64,000 bases of DNA from Fulvia fulva. Lineage: Eukaryota > Ascomycota > Dothideomycetes > Mycosphaerellales > Mycosphaerellaceae. Where the stretch lies: positions 9,424,001 to 9,488,000 of the forward strand of contig NC_063012.1 in the NCBI RefSeq assembly GCF_020509005.1, in the 5' to 3' direction. Of this stretch, positions 55,078-64,000 are shown in pieces. The position numbers and the translations under genes were made by a program. How positions within the stretch are numbered: the first letter of the stretch is position 1; each line of letters starts with the position of its first letter. The notes beneath the pieces were generated by a model. That model was given only the letters and a program-made list of their open reading frames with translations, had not been told where the DNA came from and ran no database searches.

Positions 55078-58000
55078 ATAGATAGATTTGTTATTCCCCT
55101 GTTCTAGGACCCTATCCGGCCTATATAGGTATATATCTATTATTATATATAAAGGGAAACCCGAATAGGTGAAAACCCTTCCCGCCCCCGACTACTCCTT
55201 ATCTAGTTTAGCTTTCCCTCTAAACGTACGTAGTCTATGTCACTACCCCGTTAGCCCCCGCTCCTAGCCGGTCTCGTCGCGCTACGTCGTGTCCTCTCTT
55301 CCTATACTGCTCCTACTAGGCGGTACTGTTCTAGCTAGCCCTTCTCTAGTATCTAGTTCGTAATACGCCGTAGGTCCTTAGCGTTGTTAAGAAGTGCCCT
55401 AATCGTCTAGTTCCTCGCCTTTACTATCTACTCCCCCCTTCCTAGCGACTACCTCGGATAGACGAGGAGTACGTACCGTACGTTCTAGGAGCGATAGCCT
55501 TAGGGGTAGCTAGTATTCGTGTATCCTAGAACCTTCCTCTACAATAGGTAACCCTAGAGGCCGATGTGTTCGCTTCGTAGATAGGTTACTATACTACTCT
55601 ATGCCCTCGTAAGGCGGTAGTAGATAAGCTTCGGGGGGTACTTAACCGCGGATTTTGTAGCTAACTATTCCTTAGGTTGTCCCGCTAGCTAAGGGCGTCT
55701 ACTATACCCTATAACCTAGTTGTTCTACCTCTCTTTCTATAGTTGCTCTATAAACGATTTCCTACCTTCCTATTATATTGCTAGCTATTCGTCCCTTACC
55801 CGGTAGTTCGGCTCGTTTCCGGGTCGAATGCCCTTATACGCTAGTACTAATTCGCGGGCCCTTACGACTGTACTAGCGATGACCTTCTATACTAGGTACT
55901 ATGCCGACTTGCCTAAGTAGGAGGTCTGTAGTCCCTAGATATATAGGTCGATTGGCGGTATAGCGGTCTCGTACTTAAGTATCCTTATTAGTATCGACTT
56001 ATATACCCCGGTAACCTTCCTTAGGCATTAGTTTTAGATCTTCGCTAGCGGCGCGACGAGTCTCTTCGATAGGTAGGCCCTCTCGCCTAAGGACTATACT
56101 TAGCTACTATAGGTAAGGACTGGCCGTATAATAGCCGTATATAGAAGTCGTAACTACCGAAAGTCCGCCCCCTATATAGACGTAGTGAGCCTCTAGTATA
56201 ATACTATATTTTGTTTAGCTTTCCGTAATATTACCTATACGTACTTCCTCTACCGTAGCGCCGGGTCTACCTATAGTCCGAGGATCCTAAGCTAATTTAC
56301 CGGGTTAGTCGTATACCCCTATATCTAGATAGAAGCTTATATATTATAGAACCGTAGCCGGCGCGTAAAGTGTATTAGATTGTACTTTTCTAGGGCAAAC
56401 CGAGCCCCGTGCCTCCTAGCCTAGTCCTCGTAGATCTTGTGCTTCTCTTCTAGTAGCCTATAGTTCTCCTTAGTCGAGGAAGACTACGCTAGGATGTTTA
56501 TGTCGTCTACGAAGCCGCTCGTAGCGGTGTTCTAGGATTCTAGGGCTAGGAGTAGCGTCGCTATAAAGAAGAGGAATAGAATAGGTACTAGCGTTAAGCC
56601 TTACGGGATTCTAGTATAGACTACCTAAAATAGGCTTTTATACTAACCGACCAGGATCGACGTACTACGGTTTTGGAGGTAGGACCGTACGAAGTTGACA
56701 AGCCACTCAGGGAGTCCTTTCGACCTTAGGATATAGAGTAGCCGCGGGTGTGACACGTAGTCGAAGGCTCCCGATATGTCTAGGCTAAGTAAGGAAGCCA
56801 CCTTGTCCCTATTCTTATACTAGATGGCCTTTACCTAAGAGGTGATAAGTTCCATCGCGGATAGCGTCGATCGCTATAGGCGCGCACCTATCTAGGTATC
56901 CGGGAGTAGGGAGTGTTCCTCTACCGCCTCGGAGAGTCTCGTTATAACCAGCTTCTTAAGCGCCTTCCTAAGAGTGTTAAGGAGCGCAATTAGGCGGTAC
57001 GACTTTACCTACGTATAGTCTTCCTTCTACGGCTTACGTAGGACCACTGTCGTCGATTGTTTAAAAGCTATCGGGTAGTACCCGGTCTGTAGGTAGGCGT
57101 TAAAGATCGCTATAACTGCTAGGGCTAGTTGATCTCTATACTTCTTTAGTAGCTCGTTTAGGATCCTATCCGGCCCCGGGGCTTTCTTCACCGGCAACTT
57201 CCTTAGTATAGCGGCAACTTCTCCCTCGGACACCTCCTATTAGACCGCGATGCTAGGGGCTAGGGGAGTAGAGCTATTTATATCGCTTAGATCAGCCTCG
57301 ACTAGGGGCGGGAAGAACTTACTAGCTAGTAGACGCGCCTTAGCCTCGGGGTCGCTAACCGGGCTACTAGGCGATTATAGCGCTAGGATAGAGAAGGAGG
57401 GGCCCTATATAGGGTCCTATCGGGCCTATTTCGCTAGCTTCTATATCCTCTCTAGCTTGCCGGCGATTTCTTCTACTATAGCCCTCTAGCCGACTGCTTT
57501 CTCCTTTCGTATTATAGCTTTCTTCTGTTAGTATACCTCCCTATATACGTTCTAGGCCTCCTCGCTATAGCTGCTTATCTATACCCGGCGGGCTCTCCTT
57601 ACTTCTCTTACTACCGTAGTGTACTCTGGCGTCTAGTATAGTTTAGACTATATCGTTAGTTAGGTAAGCGGAACGTAAAGTAAGGTCGCTTTTCTTATTT
57701 CCTCTATTAACCCCTAGACTGCTTCGTCTATCTCGTCTTTACTATTGTATTGCTACTACGCAATCTAGACTAGCCTCTTAGAGTCATCGAGGTATACCTA
57801 GATGTTAGCCTAGTAGGCCTTTCCCTAGTTTAGCTTAGGGGTTCTCGCTAGTATACGTTATATCTATATCGTAATAGAGGTCCTGACTAGTATATAGTCT
57901 AACGACGCCTCGAGTTTATGTTCGATCCTATAGTAGGTTACCGTATAGTAGTAGCTATCTAAGATCTAGGAGAGGTCGATTGTGCCTTAGAGTCCCCCTC

Positions 58001-60044
58001 TCTTCTAGGTACCTAGGTCCTTCGGGGTATTAAGGGCAATTACGTTGCTCGCTATTAAGTCGAGTACTTCGTCGGCTATAGGGTACGGCTATATAAGGCT
58101 TCTCTAGAAAGGGTAGTATATATTGAAGTCTCCTACTACGATGTGGTATCCTTGTCTCTTAAGCGCACTGTCTAGGTGTCTATAGACCCCTAGGTCGCGG
58201 CTAGACCTCGAGGCTAGCGGTTGTATATATAGGTTGTATATCTAGGTACTACCTATGTAGAGGGAGGTAATATCGCCCCCGCTTTCTTCGTCTACGTAGT
58301 ACACTACCTCCTAGTCGGATTCTAGTATATCCTTACTAATATAGAAGCACGTACGGGGTCTACCGTCGCCTCGTAGGCATGTCGTATAGCCTAGTGACTT
58401 ATAGGTCGTTAGTCTCTTATAGTACGGATTAATCTATAGCTCCTAGATTATAAGGACGTAGTAGACGCGCGGGTCCGCCTCGTATAGGAAATGGTTCTAG
58501 ACTATATCCTTGCTATAGTTGACGTTATACTAGATAATACTAAGCGTGTCGAGGCTAGTTATCGGTATCGACAATTATTTCCTCTATAGCGTCCTATGCC
58601 CTACTACCTTATACGTCCTAGTCTACGCCTATCGGCTATATACTAAAGGAGAGCCGGGCCTAGTTAGATTCCCTCGCCGTAGCTAGTAGAGTACGTGGCC
58701 TCCCGTACGCCCTAGGTTACGTATCCTTTATATCGTTCTCGGCCCTAGGGCGCTTATACCCGACCGCCGCTAGTTAGTTCCGGTATAGGCTAGCCTTACG
58801 GTCGCCGTAGAATCTTAGGGCGACGGTTCTGTTTGTGATTGCCTTGTTTTTCGCTAGTTTCCGCTATAGGCATTCCGTACTATACGATAGGTAGTGCCCC
58901 GGACAGTTCGCGTACCGTCTCGTAGTCGATATATAGTCCCTAGATATATAGTCTCCTATATAGTTCGAGTAGGCCTACTTGTTTATGTACGTATAGGTTT
59001 AGTGTCTATACTGTTAGTATTTAAAGCATTAGAGGACACGAAAGGATAAGGAGTGCTTTTCTACTATCTTAAGGCTATATTACTAGACTAGGCCTTGTTC
59101 TATCGCTAGATCCGCCGCTTTCGCGTCTTATAGCTATACTATTAGCGCCGAGGCCTTCTTGCCTTCTAGCTATTTCCTATAGAGCCAAGTCGCCTTCTAG
59201 ATTAGAGAGTTAAGAGTGACCGGGTTGTCCTCTTAGAGAGCGCGTAGGTGACCCTAGTTAGTTAGGTCAAACTCCTTAGGTATATCGTAGACTAGGATTA
59301 TAAATTATTTCGTTAAGACCTTCGCTAATACCGCAACCTTAGATGCCTACTATAGCTATGCCTCTAGGTGCCTCCTAGTAGTAGTAGAGCTAGTATAGAT
59401 CTGTAGAGTGCCGTTAGACTATTAGTTTACTACGACTACCCCTAGTTAGTTAATTTGTTAGGCGAGCTCCTTGCTCGATAGCTTCGTAACTTCGGCCTAG
59501 TCTTCCTTTACTATAATACGGATCGTAACTATATCGTACGTTAGGCGGGGGCCTAGTATCAATACCGCGACCGATGCCTAGCTATAGGGGTGTTAATTCC
59601 GGGTGGCCTTACTAATCGCCTAGGACGTCGTCCTTATTTCTTGTTGCCCTCGGTAATATAATAGTATAAGCGCCGTACGTAGCTAAGTGATTATTACCTA
59701 TAGAGACCGGTATAGGAGCTGATTATTACTTTCTATACTTTTTACGTCCTCTATAAGTTGCTACTAGTTGTCTTAGGGGAGCTTCGCCTATAGAGCTATA
59801 GGCGCCGTTAGTACCGTAGCCTAGGCTACTATTACCTAGGAGTTGCCCAATGTAGCTAGGCACCTCCGCGGCGTTAAGAGCTAAAGAAATAGGGTGAAGA
59901 GAACTTCAAGCTATCTAGATTGAATAAGGTAGAACTCCCTCAATTCTAGGGGTAGTGGCCTGCTTTATATATCGTTAGAATGGCCTTAATAAGAGCTTTC
60001 GAATATGTCGTGTTTTAGCGTAGAGATCGATTACGCTCGTATTA
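55078..60044 (-). mobile_element. Tad1-like LINE, copy 3 (near full length, heavily RIP-mutated)
   Basis: 4967 bp in minus orientation, flanked by an 11-bp target duplication AGCTTATATAG (55067-55077 and 60045-60055). The 3' end carries the ATAG/CTAT tail adjoining 55078. Its 5' end extends about 490 bp beyond copy 2, so this copy best shows the full element. Short surviving frames include an RT block at 57027-57233 (KKAPGPDRILNELLKK). CpA/TpG loss is almost complete. Confidence 0.9.
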
Positions 60045-60055
60045 AGCTTATATAG

Positions 60056-60430
60056 TAGGAACGAGTCTTCGCTAAGATATACCTTTAGTTCAATTAGCGC
60101 ACCTACTTATACTATAACAACACGTAGACTATCCGCCTTATTAACTAATAAGGGCAAAAGCTTAATACGAAGCTACGCTACGTTAATATCTACTACTACT
60201 AGCTCCGATAGCGAGACTAGCGCGGAGACATTAAGATTAAGTATCTTAGTACTAACGATATACCTATAGACGGGCTGACTAAGCTACTTTTACTATAGAA
60301 GTATAAGCACTTTGTTAAGCTACTTAATATAGCTAAGGACGGCGTAGACCTACGTACCTTAGTGCCCTCTATAGCCGTATTAAGAGGTAACGGGCTAATA
60401 GACGCCTAAGAAGCCCGTAGTAGCGGCCTT
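60056..60430 (+). pseudogene. Copia RNase H C-terminal part
   Basis: Resumes directly after LINE copy 3 (TYLYYNNTQTIRLI, RDQRGDIKIKYLSTNDIPIDGLTKLL), the family's closing block (the usual form is LEYxPTxEMxADxLTK). Text beyond about 60430 could still be coding but is not recognisable. Confidence 0.78.
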
Positions 60431-61260
60431 ACCTTATCTCGAAACGAACACCGAACGGCTTTATCTTTACGGACACCTCTCTAGAAGCGCTAGTAGGCGT
60501 AAAATACGGCTACTAGTAGCTACTAATACTATAGACGATAACGAAGCTAGGGCAAAGTATTTACTATTTACCGGTACGGCCCTAGTACTATTATTAATAG
60601 GTGTTTCTCGGACTCCTATTAGCTAATAGCGTAAGGGCAAGAAACACCCCTATTACTAGTAGTAGCGTATGCGCGTACGACAAAAGTAGCGCGTCTAATT
60701 AGAACGCGAGAAACGCCTCTAACTTACTACTAGTAACAATACTACTACCTTATTACTATATTATCCGCTACTTTCGTACCTTATATATAGTATACACTTG
60801 CCTAAAACAAAAAGGTGTTACTACCCTAAGGTAATGACCTTTAAAAGTATAGAAAGTAAGGTACCCTATATCACCTTTTTAACTTTCTAATACCGTTACT
60901 CTGGTCTTACCTATTAGAGCCGTATTACACTTTATATAGTACAAGCTCTGTCGTAGATAGCCTAGTACATTACACTACTAACTAGTATCTTATACTCCCT
61001 AGGGGTAGAGCAAGCTCTCTTACTATTCGCCGGAGTAAAATAACTTAGTATAGAGTAATTATTGGACAATTCAAGAAGTTAAGCGGACGACAATATATGT
61101 TTGAGTATACGATAGGACTAAGGCTACCCCTAGATTAAACCTAGGACCTCTAATGTTTACTAGTAGGTAAGATGATTATATACTTAAGTGAAAGTCTATA
61201 TAACGAGACTATTACCTAAGCTATCTTACCGGTAACAGTCACACAATCTATACTTTATTA
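60431..61260. other. AT-shifted, RIP-mutated sequence with imperfect inverted repeats
   Basis: No protein recognised. Contains GGTGTTTCT (about 60600) facing AGAAACACC (about 60640), and GTAATGACC / AGAAAGT (about 60833-60858) facing ACTTTCTAATACCGTTAC (about 60882). Could be the copia 3' end plus a small inverted-repeat element. Base usage changes back to normal between 61260 and 61330. Confidence 0.4.
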
Positions 61261-62097
61261 TATAGGTAATAATAGTAGCAGTTAAAGTGAGGAATAAGGG
61301 AAGGGGTACAAAGCTCACCTCACTCACCTCAGCTCACTTCACTTGAAACAGCTGACTTACCCTCACTGCAGCAGCAGCAACACCGAGGGCCTGACGTCAC
61401 TGCCATAGGTAGGGGGGTGGTTATGACAGGGTGCACGCGATCACATGGGAATCAGCTCATTCACTCCAGCGCACGAGCTGAGGGGGTGTGTCGCGATCTG
61501 AGCGTGCACATGGGCAACATCCCATCATCAAAACTTGAGGCCACGTACGCCAAGAATCAGGTGACTGATTAGTCACCTGCAGCCTCTTCAAGAGCAACAC
61601 CTGTCTATTCTAGATAGACACATGCAATACACAACCTGCTTTTGAAACACCCTATATGAGCCCGTACAATAACTTCCCACACTTCTAACGTGATACTACC
61701 CACCTCCTAGGTACCCCTGGCTTTCACCGAACTTCCCTCCTCAATTTTACAACTGCCGAACTTCACCAGGCCAACACGACCACAATGCTGGCCCACGCAG
61801 TCTTCAAATAGCAGTCTGCCATGTTGGCAACATGCCTGGATATCGTCCACCTTTGACCATTTAACCGCCTTTTGCTAGTCGGCTTACGAAGACGACCAAC
61901 TGCCGTGGCCATGGCGATGGACATGGGTTTGGATAACCGTGTCATCAGCAGTGAGGGCATATACATGTAGGCCTCAATGGCATACAGAATGACCAGAGGT
62001 AAGCAGATTGTGCTCCCATCAGAAGCAGCAGCCTTCCGCATCTTCGAGCTCTCGACAATTTCAACACCACGTTCCCACGAGCGCTGCCATTTCAACC
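61261..62097. other. Right border of the nest and P450 upstream region
   Basis: Direct CTCACCTCACTCACCTCAGC repeats (61316-61335) and unmutated sequence follow the nest. Frames on the minus strand (61763-62164) have no recognised features. Confidence 0.4.
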
Positions 62098-63772
62098 ATG
62101 GCCGTCGTCCACTCGGAGTATAGCGAATCTGCAGTCCTGACTGCACTGAGAACCCTGTTATCATACTGGCCTATTGTTCTTCTCCTCGTCCTCGTCGCTC
62201 GTTTCTTGTACTACAAGTACGCTTCGCCGTTGCGACATTATCCTGGACCATTGCTGGCCTCTGGGAGTCGTCTTTGGAAGGTCTGGAGCACTTGGTCAGG
62301 GCACACTGAGACAGACCACATCAGGATTCATGAAGTCTATGGTAGGTGTCCCTTTGCAATGCACTCTCGCAGCAACTGAAAACATAGGCCCGATTGTCCG
62401 AATCGCCCCCAACGAACTCTCACTCTCCTCGCCCCACGCCGCACGCGAAGTCCTAGCAGCAGGTAAAGGCTTCCACAAGACCGACTTCTATGGGGTCTTC
62501 CCACCTCCAGAGAATCCGGATATCTTCACCGAGACTCGCGAAGCCGTCCATGCAGTCAAAAAGCGCTATGCCTCGAATCCGTATAGCATGGCTACGATGC
62601 ACACAATGACGGACTACATCGAGGACACCGAGCGCCTGTTCATGCAAAAGCTAGATGGAATGTGTCAAACAAAAGATCAGTATTGCGACCTGGGAAGCTA
62701 TCTGCACTACTACGCCTTCGATGTGCTTGGCGAGATAGCCTTCTCCAGGAGATTTGGCTTCCTCGAAGCGGGATATGACCTCGAGAAGGCGATCAAGACC
62801 ATCGACGACATGCAATGGTATGATGGAATCGTTGGACAGATCCCAGAATGGGACTTCGCATTCCGTCGGAACCCGCTGTGGAAGTGTGTGCCCTCCTGGC
62901 TGCTGACCGGGAACTTCCTGATCACGCGCATGGCCTTGGAAGAGATGGACAAGAGGAAGAAGCTTGGCAAGCAGCTGGATAGAAGGGATCTGATGGCTTC
63001 GCTGTTCGAGGCGCATGAGAAGGCGCCACAGAACTTCACGGAAGGAGATGTCTTCGCTGTCGCTCACGGTGCAATGTGAGTAGAAGAACAACGGTTGACA
63101 TGCGCTCTGCTAACTGATCGCAGCTTCGCCGGGTCTGACTCGACGGCTTCGACAATGCAGAGCTTTTCTTGGCACGTCTTGCGCGATCCTGAGGTCTACG
63201 CCAAGCTCAAGCAAGAACTTGATGAAGCTACCGCAGGCGGTAAGCTCTCTGCGATGCCACAGTGGAACGAAGTGCAAGCGTTGCCTTATTTCCAGGCTTG
63301 CTTGAAGGAGGCAATGCGGGTTCGACCCGCGGTTGGGCTGAACATCACAAGACATGTACCTCAAGAAGGAGCAGAGATCGACGGCCACCGGCTGCCAGGG
63401 GGCACCCGGGTCGCGCTCAATGGCTGGGTCCTACATCGCAACAAGCTCTTTGGACACGATCCTGAGGTATATCGACCAGAGCGATGGATCGAGGGCGATG
63501 CCAAGATGATGGAAAGGTATATGTTCCAGGTAAGCTTTCCCCATAGCGAACGTCTCTCTCGCCGCTAACATCAAGCACAGTTCGGTGGCGGGAGTCATCT
63601 GTGCATCGGGAAGAATTTGGCTCTGCTCGAGATGAACAAGACGCTGCCGCTACTGTTCCGTGATTACAACTTCGAGCTGCTGAGACCGAATGAGGAGTTG
63701 AAGTATCATTCGACGTTCTTTGTGGTGCACGAAGGCTTAGAGGTTCGCATCTCAAAGCGGAAGGTAGATTGA
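62098..63772 (+). CDS. Cytochrome P450 monooxygenase (E-class, pisatin-demethylase-like)
   Basis: Four exons (62098-62341, 62388-63075, 63124-63529, 63581-63772) with introns of 46, 48 and 51 bp; 509 residues. An N-terminal membrane anchor (SYWPIVLLLVLVARFLYY) is followed by the hinge HYPGP. I-helix oxygen-binding motif FAGSDST at 312-318, ExxR at Glu373-Arg376 (KEAMRVRP), PERW in the perf region, heme loop FGGGSHLCIGKN with Cys454 as the iron ligand. An ER-anchored haem-thiolate enzyme that needs a P450 reductase. Resembles the fungal pisatin demethylase/benzoate-hydroxylase-like group. The substrate cannot be told. Adjacent to the transposon nest, no pathway partners in the window. Confidence 0.93.
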
Positions 63773-64000
63773 GACCTCAGATGCCGCTTCGTCTCGACCC
63801 GAAAAACCAATCACCAGAGTGTGAGCGAAGCCAATGCGCGAATCTCCAAGGCTGAGGTCGTGGCGAAGGCGTGTTGCATATAGACGGCGAATCTGATGAA
63901 GTCTTATCCAGGCAGCGGGCTGCTTCCGCCCACTTTGTCAGCCTCACGGCTACACGGTATATGACGGTCTCCACTCCGGGCAGTTCATGAATATTCGCTT
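63773..64000. other. Right-edge sequence, nothing called
   Basis: 3' region of the P450 gene. A short minus frame at 63777-63974 has no supporting features. Confidence 0.4.

Larger units (their letters stand above)
47710..60430 (+). mobile_element. RIP-mutated Ty1/Copia element, split by two LINE insertions
   Basis: Host element in three pieces: 47710-48989, 53479-55077 and 60056 to about 60430. Removing the LINEs and one copy of each target duplication restores the same open frame apart from RIP stops, which proves the nesting. The order integrase, RT, RNase H is that of Copia. The gag and protease part is missing at the left, where the old Gypsy LTR abuts. No 3' LTR was recognised to the right. 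Confidence 0.82.

Noticed and set aside
60590..60900. CRISPR-like array or structured RNA
   Set aside because: Inverted repeats are few, imperfect and irregularly spaced in RIP-mutated AT-rich DNA of a eukaryote.

Overview
The window is filamentous ascomycete DNA. The evidence is short GT-AG introns of about 46-90 bp that interrupt conserved eukaryotic genes, fungus-specific families (Zn2Cys6 regulator, AA11 lytic polysaccharide monooxygenase, SNF5 protein with a GATA-type finger), and a transposon nest carrying repeat-induced point mutation (RIP: CpA to TpA on either strand). The gene complement would suit a Dothideomycete, but that placement is inference and no species is claimed.

Layout. 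1-34.6 kb is a gene-rich, housekeeping-like block: cytosolic leucyl-tRNA synthetase (-, runs off the left edge), a small membrane protein, two copies of a tRNA-derived SINE-like repeat flanking a candidate small secreted cysteine-rich protein, mitochondrial ATP synthase alpha (-, nine exons), a DUF962/Mpo1-like protein, a TAF3-like histone-fold protein, a membrane protein, an AA11 LPMO, a SNF5/Sfh1 remodeller subunit, a conserved acidic protein, a yellow/major-royal-jelly-like secreted protein with broken frames, prefoldin subunit 1 divergent from an alkaline ceramidase, a CTF1/FarA-type Zn2Cys6 regulator and a very large coiled-coil protein.

34.9-61.3 kb is a nest of mobile elements: a Fot1/pogo DNA transposon with TIRs and TA target duplication, whose 3' half is RIP-mutated while the 5' half is clean; three copies of one Tad1-like LINE (5' fragment at 36.8-39.2, mildly mutated copy at 49.0-53.5, heavily mutated near-complete inverted copy at 55.1-60.0 kb); a 234-bp LTR of a copia element; a young chromodomain-containing Gypsy element (39.5-46.7 kb, minus strand, intact gag and pol, LTRs differing at 2 of 184 positions); a RIP-mutated older relative of it; and a RIP-mutated Copia body that hosts both larger LINE copies. 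Exact target-site duplications and the resumption of the copia reading frame across each insertion give the order of events.

61.3-64 kb returns to unmutated DNA with a complete cytochrome P450 at the edge of the nest.

Links between genes. ATP1 and the Mpo1-like gene, LeuRS and the small membrane protein, and prefoldin 1 and the ceramidase are divergent pairs with short shared upstream regions. Mpo1-like and ceramidase both belong to sphingolipid/long-chain-base metabolism but are 13 kb apart. No metabolic gene cluster is evident. The most notable material is the Gypsy element with a candidate self-priming site, the layered RIP history, the SINE-like family, and the small secreted protein with a Kex2-type site.
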